A stretch of DNA of 64,000 nucleotides from Alkalibacterium pelagium (GCF_900109325.1 NZ_FNZU01000007.1:68158-132157); one strand, 5' to 3'. Numbered from the stretch's first letter, positions 44,693 through 53,859 are shown. Made by a program: numbers and translations. Notes: generated by a model from the sequence alone, not told the origin.

Positions 44693-45250
44693 TTATAATG
44701 AAGAATAATCTTGTCGTATAATTTCATATGTCATGATATCGCAGAGGCCTGTATTATTTATGGCTACCTGTCTTCTAAGCCCTGTATATGTAAGCCCAGA
44801 TTTTTCAAGCACTTTCCCAGAGCCCGCATTTCTTGGATCTACATGAGCTTCAATACGATTAACACCAATATCTTTGAATAGAAAGAAGACGATTTCCTTT
44901 AGTGTTTCAGTCATGAATCCTTTATTCCAGTATTCTTTTCCAATACAGTATCCTAACTCAACGGACTCTACCCTTGTGCTTATCGATACTACACTGATAC
45001 TTCCGATCGGTTCTCCGGTTTCCTTTAATACTATGCACCATCTGTATGTATCCGGGTCCTCATAGCTTAAAATCCCGTTTTTCAGCAGAGAACGCGTCTC
45101 GTCACTGCTTTCATGTGCAGGCCATGTTAAAAATTGCGTCACTTCAGTATCATTGGCCCAGTTTTTATACATTAACTCTGCATCATTTTCTTCAAATTTC
45201 CTCAATAGTAACCGTTCTGATTCTATCTCCTGCGTTCCACAATGATTCAT
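44693..45250 (-). CDS. GNAT acetyltransferase, RimJ/RimL type
   Basis: A 185-residue acetyltransferase of the ribosomal-protein-acetylating RimJ/RimL group. RLLLRKFEENDAELMYKNW at the N-terminus and GYCIGKEYWNKGFMTE, ending in the acetyl-CoA loop, are typical, with VEAHVDPRNxxS close after. Targets may be protein N-termini or small molecules. The ATG at 45250 has GGAGG 8 bases upstream and is preferred to two in-frame ATGs nearer the 5' end. Confidence 0.82.
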   Translation of the reverse strand: MNHCGTQEIESERLLLRKFEENDAELMYKNWANDTEVTQFLTWPAHESSDETRSLLKNGILSYEDPDTYRWCIVLKETGEPIGSISVVSISTRVESVELGYCIGKEYWNKGFMTETLKEIVFFLFKDIGVNRIEAHVDPRNAGSGKVLEKSGLTYTGLRRQVAINNTGLCDIMTYEIIRQDYSSL

Positions 45251-45595
45251 GTCACATGCCTCCATGATATTTTTCAAGATGCTTAAATTCTTAGTAAGGA
45301 TCTATCTTTTTCTTGTTTCTGTTTTAACTGTCTTCTTATAGTTCCTTCCCCATATTTCTTCTCCTTTGCAGCAAAGTTAATCCTTTACCAGTTTAGTTAG
45401 TTTGATTATAGCACTTCATGAGACACAAGTAAGTATACAATAGGATTCTCTGTCCATTGTTACTCCCTTCCTGTCTTTTTGTCACTATATAAGCATCGTC
45501 TCGCAATCATAATCTCCAGGTTCATTAATGTGCGTTTCTCTCAGCCTCCTTTTTCTGCTATTATATTTCTATAATAAGCTTTGGGGGTAAGAACA
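45251..45595. other. Intergenic region, promoters only
   Basis: No ORF or RNA gene is seen. TATAAT on the minus strand (45405-45410) may serve the acetyltransferase gene, and TATAAT near 45570 on the plus strand may serve fabV. Neither has a clear -35 element. Confidence 0.4.
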
Positions 45596-46789
45596 ATGAA
45601 ATTCAAGCAGAATATCCGGGGGAATTTGGCCTTGGGGGTCAATCCGGTGGGGTGCAGGCAGGAAGTTTTGAACCAGATCGACTACGTGAAGAGCAAAGGG
45701 CATTACGAGGCTCCTAAAAAGGTCCTGATCATCGGTGCTTCTTCAAGCTACGGCCTGGCTACTCGTATCAGTCTGGCATTTGGGGCAGGAGCAGATACGA
45801 TCGGTGTCTCATTTGAAAAAGGCCCTAAGAGTGAACGTAATCTGGGGACTGCCGGCTGGTACAACAACATCGCTTTCCGCGAAGCAGCAGAAAAAGAAGG
45901 ACTGGTAGCCAAGAACTTCGTAACCGACGCCTTCAGTCATGACGCTAAGCAGGAAGTCATTGACTATATCAAAAATGAGTTCGGCGGAAAAGTCGATCTT
46001 GTGGTTTACAGCCTTGCTAGCGGACGTCGCACCGATCCGGATACTGGTGAAACTTACACCTCTTCAATCAAAGCTATTGGAGATCAGGTAGTCGGACCGA
46101 ACATCAACATGCAGAAAGAAGAATTCTTCACAGATACTCTGGAGCCTGCAACTGAACAGGAAATAGCAGACACTGTGAAAGTTATGGGTGGCGAAGACTG
46201 GGAACTATGGATGAAGGCGCTCAAAGATGCTGACGTCTTATCCGAAGGTGTACTGACGACCAATTATTCATACTTAGGTACAGAACTGAATCGCCCTTAT
46301 TACGGCGGAGGTACACTCGGACAGGCAAAAGCGGACTGTGACGTCAAAGCAGACAACATCAACAAGCTCCTGGCAGATATCAACGGAAAAGCTCAAATCG
46401 TTGTTGCAACAGCGGTAACGACTAAAGCCAGCTCAGTCATTCCATTCTTCATCGTCTACTGTATCGGCCTGTACAAAGTGATGTCTGAAAAAGGCACGCA
46501 CGAAACACCGATCATGCATCAGGACAGGATCTACCGTGACATGATATACGGAGACAACCCTGAATACGATGACGAAGGTCGTCTGCGACCGGACAGCTGG
46601 GAACTAGACAAAGACACTCAGGCTGAAACAAAAGAACTGATCATGAAACTGAACGAAGATAACTTCAATACTGACATGACTGCTTATGACTTATTTTATA
46701 AAGAATTCTCAAACTTAAGTGGCTTCATGGTCGATAATTATGTCGATGAAGACATTACGATCAATGAACTGAAGTCCTGGGAATACTAA
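45596..46789 (+). CDS. fabV: Enoyl-[ACP/CoA] reductase, FabV/TER type
   Basis: A 397-residue reductase of the FabV/trans-2-enoyl-CoA reductase family. IRGNLALGVNPVGC at the N-terminus, the NAD-binding GASSSYGLATR loop near 50 and the catalytic Tyr-x8-Lys (YYGGGTLGQAK) are all present, with the family's long insert. It reduces the last double bond in each fatty-acid elongation round and is known to be insensitive to triclosan. The start is ATG with GGGGG 8 bases before, not the TTG that overlaps it. It is monocistronic, away from other fab genes. Confidence 0.93.
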   Translation: MKFKQNIRGNLALGVNPVGCRQEVLNQIDYVKSKGHYEAPKKVLIIGASSSYGLATRISLAFGAGADTIGVSFEKGPKSERNLGTAGWYNNIAFREAAEKEGLVAKNFVTDAFSHDAKQEVIDYIKNEFGGKVDLVVYSLASGRRTDPDTGETYTSSIKAIGDQVVGPNINMQKEEFFTDTLEPATEQEIADTVKVMGGEDWELWMKALKDADVLSEGVLTTNYSYLGTELNRPYYGGGTLGQAKADCDVKADNINKLLADINGKAQIVVATAVTTKASSVIPFFIVYCIGLYKVMSEKGTHETPIMHQDRIYRDMIYGDNPEYDDEGRLRPDSWELDKDTQAETKELIMKLNEDNFNTDMTAYDLFYKEFSNLSGFMVDNYVDEDITINELKSWEY

Positions 46790-46801
46790 TTTAAATGCTG
46801 T

Positions 46802-46838
46802 AAAAAAGGGTATGACATCACTGTCACACCCTTTTTTG
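46802..46838. terminator. Bidirectional terminator after fabV
   Basis: AAAAAAGGGT and TGACA on the left pair with TGTCA and ACCCTTTTTT on the right, with small internal loop; T-run on both strands. Confidence 0.88.
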
Positions 46839-46865
46839 CTTGTCCATTTCCTTTTTATTCTGAGT

Positions 46866-47357
46866 TTAAAAGTTGTACTTGAAAAAAAGCTTGTCGACTT
46901 CCAGAACGGGAAAGCCTTCAGGCAGATCAGTCTGATTTATCCGCTCAAAGCCGTGTTTAGCATAAAAACGGTGCGCTGCTAAAAATAACGGAGTTGTTCC
47001 CAGATAAATAGCATCTACTTCCTGTTCACTCGCCCACTGCTTGGCTGCATCCAGAAGCAGCTTAGCCGTATTGAATGTCGCCCCTCGGAAACCCTCAGCC
47101 ACAAACATTTTACGTAAGGCAGCATTTCCCTTACCGATATCCAGCAAACTGATTGTTCCGACCACTTTATCCTCGTATAAAGCTACCCAGAAATTGCCAT
47201 GTCCCGTCTGGTAGACCCTTTTCACTTTAAACAGATCCGGCTGGTCTTCCGCGGTGAGTGCCACCCCGTATTCCTGTTGCTGGATGGATAGAATCAATTC
47301 TACCACTTGGTCTTGATCTGACTCTTTGTATTCCCTAATTACCGGGCTGTCTGCCAT
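46866..47357 (-). CDS. GNAT acetyltransferase
   Basis: A 163-residue GNAT protein. The core reads VGTISLLDIG then ALRKMFVAEGFRG near 80, where the usual Q/R-x-x-G-x-G/A loop is degenerate. HRFYAKHGFERI follows near 135. The start at 47357 is preferred because GGGAG lies 9 bases upstream; the frame extends 14 codons further into the end of the MGMT gene. It is last in the arr-MGMT-GNAT run; substrate unknown. Confidence 0.78.
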   Translation of the reverse strand: MADSPVIREYKESDQDQVVELILSIQQQEYGVALTAEDQPDLFKVKRVYQTGHGNFWVALYEDKVVGTISLLDIGKGNAALRKMFVAEGFRGATFNTAKLLLDAAKQWASEQEVDAIYLGTTPLFLAAHRFYAKHGFERINQTDLPEGFPVLEVDKLFFKYNF

Positions 47358-47386
47358 GTCCTTCTTCTCCCTTAAAATCGACTCAT

Positions 47387-47695
47387 TCATATATGCCACT
47401 GACAGGTTTTAATATCCACATGGGTCTGGTTTTTCATTGGGACATTTTCTGCCTCAAGCAAGTCTTTTTGCTCACTCCATCCTGGGGTCAGTCGCCCAGC
47501 ATGATTGACTACTCTGTGACAAGGGTAGCTTCCGTAGAATTCTGCCATACTTAAGACTCGTCCCACTAATCGAGCATTTCGCTCTCTTCCGATCAGTCCG
47601 GCAATCTGACCATATGTCGCCACTTTGCCGATTGGAATTTCTTCGACCACGGACAGAATTTCATAAATTAGTTTCTCATTCAATCCTTTCGACAT
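47387..47695 (-). CDS. Short MGMT-like alkyltransferase
   Basis: A 102-residue protein equal to the DNA-binding and active-site domain of O6-methylguanine-DNA methyltransferase. PCHRV retains the alkyl-accepting Cys59, which alkyltransferase-like proteins have replaced by Trp or Ala. The helix-turn-helix with VATYGQIAGLIG and the RNARLVGR arginine finger are intact. It lacks the N-terminal domain found in Ada or Ogt, as in ATL proteins. ATG at 47695 has GGAGG; an overlapping TTG is rejected. It is 46 bases after arr. Confidence 0.8.
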   Translation of the reverse strand: MSKGLNEKLIYEILSVVEEIPIGKVATYGQIAGLIGRERNARLVGRVLSMAEFYGSYPCHRVVNHAGRLTPGWSEQKDLLEAENVPMKNQTHVDIKTCQWHI

Positions 47696-47741
47696 GGTCC
47701 CCTCCAAACTCTATTACACTGATAGCTCTACTAACACGTGT

Positions 47742-48158
47742 CTAATCATCGATAGTCGCAAGCCCGGAGTCTCTCAGGCTATTTATATGATCCAGCATCG
47801 TTCTGATTTCTTCATCTGTATGCCTCTCCCAGCCAGTCACTTCCCCAATGATCTTCAGTGCCGAATCTGATCGGTAAGACCGCGTCGGATTTCCCGGGAA
47901 CCGTTTATCCGTCAGGTTAGGGTGATCTTCAAAATCTCCTGTCGGCTCCACCAGATATATCCGTTCAGCCCCGTCTCCCTGTGCCAGCTCAGCTCCCCAC
48001 TTCGCTGCGTCGAGTGAGGCAGTGAAATAGATGTAATTTGACAGTCGTTTTGATTCAAAATTCGAATGATAACCCGGTTTTAATAGCTCCCTGGTTGACA
48101 ACTCAGCTTTTCCATGAAAGAACGGCCCGTTCTCATTCATACGCTGCTTCTCACCCAT
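47742..48158 (-). CDS. arr: Rifampin ADP-ribosyltransferase
   Basis: A 138-residue protein matching Arr enzymes, which inactivate rifamycins by moving ADP-ribose from NAD to the drug. FFHGKAEL near the N-terminus, YIYFTASLDAAKWGAELA in the middle, YLVEPTGDFEDHPN and KRFPGNPTRSYRS are nearly collinear with the mycobacterial and plasmid-borne forms as I remember them. It is the first gene of a three-gene run with the MGMT-like and GNAT genes. GGGGGGA lies 5 bases before the ATG. Actual resistance is not shown by sequence alone. Confidence 0.9.
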   Translation of the reverse strand: MGEKQRMNENGPFFHGKAELSTRELLKPGYHSNFESKRLSNYIYFTASLDAAKWGAELAQGDGAERIYLVEPTGDFEDHPNLTDKRFPGNPTRSYRSDSALKIIGEVTGWERHTDEEIRTMLDHINSLRDSGLATIDD

Positions 48159-48512
48159 TAAATCCCCCCTGAATACTATCTTTTAAATATTTTGAAGATT
48201 AATCTTACCTGGAATATCAGGCGAAAAACAGTCTGATAATTACAGATTCAGTGTAGTATAATAAAAGAGAGGACTCCGGATACAACCATTCTCGTCTAGA
48301 TAGGTTTATCTGTCCGCATATCTGTTCTTCAGGTCTCTCATAGACCTGATTGCTGAACTATTTATAAACTGGAGAAGAAGATGCACGCATTAATCTATGA
48401 AGACTTAAATCTTGCTTTTGATTATCCTCTAGAATGGCACAAGAAGATGTGCCTATGCAAGGTGTAAAAAGATAAATCTGATCATACTCTTTTTATACTA
48501 TGGAGGATTCAA
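48159..48512 (+). promoter_or_regulatory. Structured leader of cadD
   Basis: TATAAT at 48257-48262 with CTGATA 18 bases upstream suggests a promoter, giving a transcript leader of about 240 bases. It contains a CAGGTCT-5-AGACCTG hairpin (about 48331-48349), a short ORF and a 10-bp hairpin (48462-48471 with 48489-48498, one wobble) that begins at the ORF's last codon. The cadD ribosome binding site GGAGG follows directly. No known metal riboswitch motif is visible. Confidence 0.45.
48381..48467 (+). CDS. Leader ORF upstream of cadD (28 aa)
   Basis: A 28-codon ORF with GGAGAAGAAG directly before its ATG. The C-terminus reads HKKMCLCKV, placing Cys-x-Cys and a His next to the stop. Its last codons lie in a hairpin that ends just before the cadD ribosome binding site. 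It could couple metal sensing or translation to cadD. No family is recognised and expression is unproven. Confidence 0.4.
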   Translation: MHALIYEDLNLAFDYPLEWHKKMCLCKV

Positions 48513-49130
48513 ATGTTTCAAACACTTTTAACTGCTTCAGGTGTCTATGTGTCAACCAGTATAGATTACCTGTTCATATTGATCATCATTTTTGCTCAGC
48601 TTGATCGCTCATCTAGAAGAGGACAGGTTTATGCCGGTCAGTTTCTAGGCACCGGTATCCTGGTAGGTGTGAGTCTGATCGCTGCCTTTATTGTCAGTTA
48701 CATTCCTGAAGAATGGATTATCGGCCTGCTTGGGCTGATTCCGATTTACCTGGGCATCCATTTTGCACGGGTAGGAGAAGAAGACGCCGATGAAGAGGCA
48801 ATTCTTGACAAAATGAATCAGCGCCAGTCGTCCCGCCTCTTCTGGACCGTCACGTTACTAACCATTGCTTCTGGAGGAGATAATCTGGGGATTTATATTC
48901 CCTACTTTTCAACATTGACCTGGTCTGAAGTCATTATCGTCCTTGTTGTCTTTTCCATCGGCATGATTGGACTGGTAGAAGCAAGTCGTCTGTTGTCTGA
49001 CATACCAGGTGTATCAGAAACGATTGAACAGTATGAACGCTTCATTATCCCGGTCGTTTTCGTTACGCTGGGGCTCTATATTCTAATAGAAAATGGAACA
49101 CTGCAGACACTCTTTCGTTTTATGTTTTAA
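48513..49130 (+). CDS. cadD: CadD-family cadmium resistance transporter
   Basis: A 205-residue membrane protein of the CadD/LysE-like superfamily with five or six membrane segments (about 14-30, 42-65, 67-85, 108-130, 135-158 and 176-195) and a short cytoplasmic loop of charged residues near 90-105. YVSTSIDYLFIL at the start and TIASGGDNLGIYIP in the centre are conserved acid-containing segments. Family members confer cadmium and sometimes zinc tolerance in staphylococci. GGAGG lies 8 bases before the ATG. It is divergent from arr. Confidence 0.85.
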   Translation: MFQTLLTASGVYVSTSIDYLFILIIIFAQLDRSSRRGQVYAGQFLGTGILVGVSLIAAFIVSYIPEEWIIGLLGLIPIYLGIHFARVGEEDADEEAILDKMNQRQSSRLFWTVTLLTIASGGDNLGIYIPYFSTLTWSEVIIVLVVFSIGMIGLVEASRLLSDIPGVSETIEQYERFIIPVVFVTLGLYILIENGTLQTLFRFMF

Positions 49131-49142
49131 CTGTCATTAAAT

Positions 49143-49188
49143 AACGAGCAGCAGCAGCCGACTTAGGCTGTTGCTGCTCGTTTTCGAT
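49143..49188 (+). terminator. Terminator after cadD
   Basis: Arms at 49143-49159 and 49166-49182 pair with one mismatch and are followed by TTTT. Confidence 0.88.
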
Positions 49189-49279
49189 TTTATCGTATAC
49201 TGAAAGAGAGAAAGTAAACTGATTCGTAATAGGCATTGGCTGATTTTATGCCCTCACTTCATGACTGAACAGCTATACT

Positions 49280-50500
49280 CTAATCAGTTAAGCTGATCAG
49301 AGGAGAGGCTGCTTCTTCCATGGCCAGCATGACTAATAATCGAATCGTATCACTGAAGTAATTGCCGGTCTCGTCTGGCCCCAGATCCATTGTCATATCT
49401 TCCCATAAAAGTTTGAACCATTCATCATGGTCGTCGTTTATCAGTGCACTGATGGCAAATGGCGCGATGAAAGTCATATCTGTATAGGAGGCAAGGGGTT
49501 CTCCGCTTAATGTATAACCAGCTTTTATGTTCGAGGGGTCATTTTGTGCCGTCTCCTTGAGCCATGTATTCATTCTTTCTAATGACTGTTTTATCTCTTC
49601 GTTTCGTGTTTTAAAGTATCCCTCGGCAAAGCGCCAGGGGACCCGTGCAGCATTATATGAGTAATAAGGATCCGTTTCTCTTTCAAGAAATTCCGGCTCT
49701 ACTGGAACCCACTCATCCCCCTCCTTCCACACGAAATCAGGAAGCAGGCCCGTTTCTGGACTGAACTGGCTTTGAATGCTGGTAGTTAGTTCAATTATTC
49801 TATCTGATACTTTGATCCAACGCTCGTCATCAGTTACGTCGTAAAAGGTTGCCAGGTGACCAATCATCCAGTCCGAGGTTCTGGACGCCTGCCCGTACAC
49901 CGGATCATCATCTGCTACCCAGTCGCCCAGCTTGATGACCCATTCATCCTGATTGACCGTAGCTTCCATCAGAGCATGAATGACAGTCAAGGCTTCCTGC
50001 TCGTAATCAATCGTGCCTTCGCTCCCCCAGAGCTGATCTGCAAGCAGCAAGGCATATGCGATATCCATATCCCCATCTGTAGCCGATCCAGTATGTTCGC
50101 CTATCCTGTAATCAGTCATCGTGCCATCTGCCTGACGGATCTGTTTCCAGGCCATGAATGCCGGATTCCGGTCCGAGGGATGAGCTTTTGCATAGTGGAA
50201 CATGCCGTCAAAGACCGATCGGGTGTCGAGACCCAGATGGGATTCACCCAGAACCATAATCAGCATCCCGTATCCATGGGCCTCTGATACAGTATTATCT
50301 TCTTCATCATAAGATACATAGAATTGATCATGCCCGATCGCCCTCACATATCGGTCTTGCCATAAATCGAAGGCCTGAAGAGTGTCACTTTTTCTCTGGG
50401 TGTCGTCGATAGCCTCTGGATAGCTGATCTCTCTCTCCTCGTTGGCTCTACAGCTTATCAGAAGAAAGATGACCGGCAGGAGTACTATGAACTTGTACAT
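49280..50500 (-). CDS. Family 8 glycoside hydrolase lipoprotein
   Basis: A 406-residue surface lipoprotein with lipobox LLISC (Cys17). The (alpha/alpha)6 barrel of family 8 is indicated by SEAHGYGML (general acid Glu73) and SATDGDMDIAYALL (Asp142/Asp144 region). Relatives cut cellulose, chitosan or xylan, and BcsZ-like members trim exopolysaccharide during synthesis. It lies 47 bases downstream of the polysaccharide synthase gene on the same strand, so it probably acts on that product. GAGGTG lies 5 bases before the ATG. Confidence 0.85.
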   Translation of the reverse strand: MYKFIVLLPVIFLLISCRANEEREISYPEAIDDTQRKSDTLQAFDLWQDRYVRAIGHDQFYVSYDEEDNTVSEAHGYGMLIMVLGESHLGLDTRSVFDGMFHYAKAHPSDRNPAFMAWKQIRQADGTMTDYRIGEHTGSATDGDMDIAYALLLADQLWGSEGTIDYEQEALTVIHALMEATVNQDEWVIKLGDWVADDDPVYGQASRTSDWMIGHLATFYDVTDDERWIKVSDRIIELTTSIQSQFSPETGLLPDFVWKEGDEWVPVEPEFLERETDPYYSYNAARVPWRFAEGYFKTRNEEIKQSLERMNTWLKETAQNDPSNIKAGYTLSGEPLASYTDMTFIAPFAISALINDDHDEWFKLLWEDMTMDLGPDETGNYFSDTIRLLVMLAMEEAASPLISLTD

Positions 50501-50547
50501 ATCGTCACCTCACCCCCCTATAATATCCTGTCACTTCTCTCTGGTCA

Positions 50548-53500
50548 TCAGTGGACTGTCGTATGATAGTTCTCCCTCTCTTGAGACTCAAATGTTTGAG
50601 TTCGCCCCACATTCCCTGTCCGTTTCAACTTATTCCATCCCTGCAGCTGGCCTTTCACTGCATTGAGCAGCGATTTCCAGACGACAAAAGTGAAGAACTG
50701 ACGGTAGACCAGTCGTTGTATGAAGAGGCTCAGTAAAGGTTTCTTATTTTCTCTCTCCAAACCGAAAGCATAGACAGAAACCAGACTGTCGGCCAGAAGA
50801 AAGATGATGTAGAAATAAACAACAGTCATATTTCCTGAGAATAATGCAAGGATAAAAATATAATCCACAAGAGGCGCACTAGCGAGCAAAATATACTGAA
50901 AAATCATATTGGGTATGGAAATGAACCCGAGTTTTTTATTTTTCAAGTTGAATAGTGCCTTCTGATGTTTCCGTAAACACTGCAGAATCCCAAATGTCCA
51001 GCGATATCGCTGTTTGATAAAGCTCTTCAGATCTTCAGGCGCTTCCGTATATGCGATGGCTTTCACTTCGCTTCTGATTTTATATCCTCTACGGAGCAGT
51101 TTCATAGTGACATCTGTATCTTCGGCTAGTGTGTCCTCTTCGAACAGCCCTACTGCTTCAAGCGCACTCTTTCTCCAAGCCCCTATGGCACCGGGCACGA
51201 CTGTGATACTGTCCAGCTCATCCAGAGCCCGTTTTTCCAAGTTATATCCGGTCACATATTCAATGTGCTGCCACCAGGTCAGGATGTTTTTGCAGTTGCC
51301 GATCTTGACGTTGCCAGACACCGCACCGACATTTGGGTCACAGAACGGCCTGATTATCAGTGCTATCGTGTCTTCTGCAATGACCGTGTCAGCATCAAGA
51401 GTCACTATATAATCTGCGGTGGCCTGTTCGATACCAAGATTGAGCGCAGAGGCTTTTCCACCGTTTGGTTTTCGTATCAGCTGAATTTTGGGGTGTCTCT
51501 CCGCAGCTCTCTCTACAATGCTTGCAGTCTGATCCGTTGACCCATCATCTACTATGATTATTTCAAAGTGTGGATAGGAGCTGTTCAAGATTGACTGCAT
51601 CGTCTTGTCAATCACCTCTTCTTCGTTGTAGGCGGCAATGAGAACTGTAACAAACGGTAAGTCTGACTCTTCAAAAACCAGCTGTTCGCTTTTTATCTTC
51701 TGCCTGAAACTGAAATAGATGAGGATGACCATTCGGACCAGTCCCATTGTGATCAAAACAGACAGGAATATTCTGATGGTTCTATTTAAAACAGCATTGA
51801 AAAGTGACCCATACAGAAACAGGGACAAAATCGATTTTTCGTTCTCCTGGACTCTGGGCATGACGCCTTCGCGTTCCAGACCAATCAGTTCACTGACGGG
51901 TACGATCGTATAATCATTAGCCTGAAGCCACTCGATAATGCGTGGAAGAGCTTCAAGAGTCGGCGTGCGGTCCCCTCCTGAATCATGCAGGAGAATAGTT
52001 CGCCCGTTCTCTACCCTGCTTACCGTATCATTGACTATTTGATCTGCTGTTTTCCCGCTCCAGTCACGAGGATCTATCGATGCACTCACGATAGTGTAGC
52101 CCAGATCCTGAATATTCAAGAAGCGTCTGAGCATGCTTTCTGTAGGGAGCTGACCGGGTAGATCATTTATGGCGAGGTAAGGTGGACGAAACATTACTGC
52201 TGAATGACCAGTAATCCCTTGAATGACACGCTGGGTGGCATTAAGTTCAAAGGCCAGTTCAGTGTCAGACAGAGAGGTGATGTCTCTATGGCTGAACGTA
52301 TGACTGCCCAGTTCGTGGCCTTCATCAAAAATGGCCTTTGTCAGTCTCGGATGCATAGCGGCATTCTGACCAATCACAAAAAATCCGGCCTTCACATTGT
52401 ATTCATTTAAAATATCCAGTACTTTTCTTGTATACCTTGGGTCTGGTCCATCATCGAAGGAAATGGCCACCCGCTTATCTTCGACGCCATATTTCTCAAG
52501 AAGATAAGGGCTAGGATAACGTTCATACTCTGCTTGTTTTATAAAATGATTATCCAGCTCTATTCTGCGTTCTCCCTCAGTTTCTTCCTGAGTCACTTTA
52601 AGAAAATCTCCTTCTCCCGCCTGAGCAACCGATACGCGGTTCGGAATGGTTTTCAGGCCAGCAGGATCAGTGGTTCTGCCACTTAACACATTCCAGATAG
52701 AGGGGTCTTCCGACCCGACATTCCAGATGCCAATAGATGGGACATTCTGTCCTTGAACTAGTTTGAGCTGATTATAGAATGTTACCCCGTCCAGCATCCA
52801 GACAATGTGTTCATCCTGCTCGTTCTTATACCTCAGATAAGGCGTTGACGAGTGATCATCCCAATTGATCTTCAAATTTTCTCTATTAACTTTCTCCATC
52901 AGACTTGAGAAGTCATAGGTCGTTGCCGCTTCTCCTGTCGACACATTCCAGTCGTATGCATAGTTTGCCAGAACAGGAACCAGTTTATCCATTGATCCTT
53001 CATAGGTGCTCAGCATCTCCTGAGTCCATTTAAATGATGCCAGCGGACCCGATTCTCCCTGTTCGATATGCTGATCAAATAGATTGACCATAATATAATC
53101 GGATACCTTTGACAGCAGTGATGAATCATACGTATCATCGCCAAGCCGAATAAATAAGGAGAGTGATAAGTCGGCTTCGTGAAAGGCCTGATAGGTTTTA
53201 GTGATGAACGCATTAAACAGCTCTTTGTCCTCCCACAGCACATCATCAAAATGAAGATGAATACCCTGATACTCATTCATCTCCGTGGTTTCAAGCAAAT
53301 GAGCCACCATCTGATCCTGGCTATCTGGACTAGCCAGAAGGTTATGGAAGCCCTCAGCATCTACTCCTTCACCGAGGGTAATAGACGGTGTAATTAGAAC
53401 ATCATGATCCTTACCCAGAGAATCAATTCTTGAATTCGATTGTACATCGATTTCGCCTCGCTCATTTAGATAGAACCAGTCTGGCACAAGGACATCTGTA

Positions 53501-53859
53501 TTTCCCATGTTCTCATCTAGAGAGATATGATGCTCAGCGTTGGAAAAGTGGCTGGACTGGAAAAAAGTAAAGACAGTCGGCTGTTGCTCCTGCCCTGTCA
53601 CTGCCAGTGAGTCAAAAGAGACATCATCTTCAGCAGAGACCACTGCAGTGGAAACCGGATTGTTGATCGGCACGATATTTCCATTGCTCATTTCAAGACT
53701 TTGCAGTATCGGCTTACTGATCAGGCCCATTATGATAAAGAATAGAAACGCTAAAATAAGCAGCATCATGATACCTAAAACTCGCTTTGAATATTTCCAT
53801 CGTTTCCCGGAGTTTTCCAGAAAAACAAACCGTATATTTTCTTCCTGTGTCATTCTCAT
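50548..53859 (-). CDS. GH18-like / polysaccharide deacetylase / GT2 synthase fusion
   Basis: 1103 residues. A membrane segment at 26-46 is followed by a GH18-like barrel (about 90-400), then a NodB deacetylase domain (about 460-660) with FDDGPD near 468 and SHTFSH at 519-524. A membrane segment near 697-717 leads to a GT2 domain with DDGS at 771-774, DAD at 822-824, EDTD at 913-916 and QRYRW at 950-954, then three or four membrane segments. It should polymerise and deacetylate a GlcNAc-type glycan. In the GH18 catalytic strand the acid Glu appears as Asp (GIHLHFDD). ATG 53859 is chosen over an upstream GTG. Confidence 0.87.
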   Translation of the reverse strand: MRMTQEENIRFVFLENSGKRWKYSKRVLGIMMLLILAFLFFIIMGLISKPILQSLEMSNGNIVPINNPVSTAVVSAEDDVSFDSLAVTGQEQQPTVFTFFQSSHFSNAEHHISLDENMGNTDVLVPDWFYLNERGEIDVQSNSRIDSLGKDHDVLITPSITLGEGVDAEGFHNLLASPDSQDQMVAHLLETTEMNEYQGIHLHFDDVLWEDKELFNAFITKTYQAFHEADLSLSLFIRLGDDTYDSSLLSKVSDYIMVNLFDQHIEQGESGPLASFKWTQEMLSTYEGSMDKLVPVLANYAYDWNVSTGEAATTYDFSSLMEKVNRENLKINWDDHSSTPYLRYKNEQDEHIVWMLDGVTFYNQLKLVQGQNVPSIGIWNVGSEDPSIWNVLSGRTTDPAGLKTIPNRVSVAQAGEGDFLKVTQEETEGERRIELDNHFIKQAEYERYPSPYLLEKYGVEDKRVAISFDDGPDPRYTRKVLDILNEYNVKAGFFVIGQNAAMHPRLTKAIFDEGHELGSHTFSHRDITSLSDTELAFELNATQRVIQGITGHSAVMFRPPYLAINDLPGQLPTESMLRRFLNIQDLGYTIVSASIDPRDWSGKTADQIVNDTVSRVENGRTILLHDSGGDRTPTLEALPRIIEWLQANDYTIVPVSELIGLEREGVMPRVQENEKSILSLFLYGSLFNAVLNRTIRIFLSVLITMGLVRMVILIYFSFRQKIKSEQLVFEESDLPFVTVLIAAYNEEEVIDKTMQSILNSSYPHFEIIIVDDGSTDQTASIVERAAERHPKIQLIRKPNGGKASALNLGIEQATADYIVTLDADTVIAEDTIALIIRPFCDPNVGAVSGNVKIGNCKNILTWWQHIEYVTGYNLEKRALDELDSITVVPGAIGAWRKSALEAVGLFEEDTLAEDTDVTMKLLRRGYKIRSEVKAIAYTEAPEDLKSFIKQRYRWTFGILQCLRKHQKALFNLKNKKLGFISIPNMIFQYILLASAPLVDYIFILALFSGNMTVVYFYIIFLLADSLVSVYAFGLERENKKPLLSLFIQRLVYRQFFTFVVWKSLLNAVKGQLQGWNKLKRTGNVGRTQTFESQERENYHTTVH

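Noticed and set aside
45399..45409. FabT-like half site (AGTTTGATTAT) upstream of fabV
   Set aside because: The other half does not match, and the same bases form a TATAAT for the minus-strand acetyltransferase gene.
48159..48512. yybP-ykoY manganese riboswitch before cadD
   Set aside because: The conserved core sequence is not present; only generic hairpins are seen.
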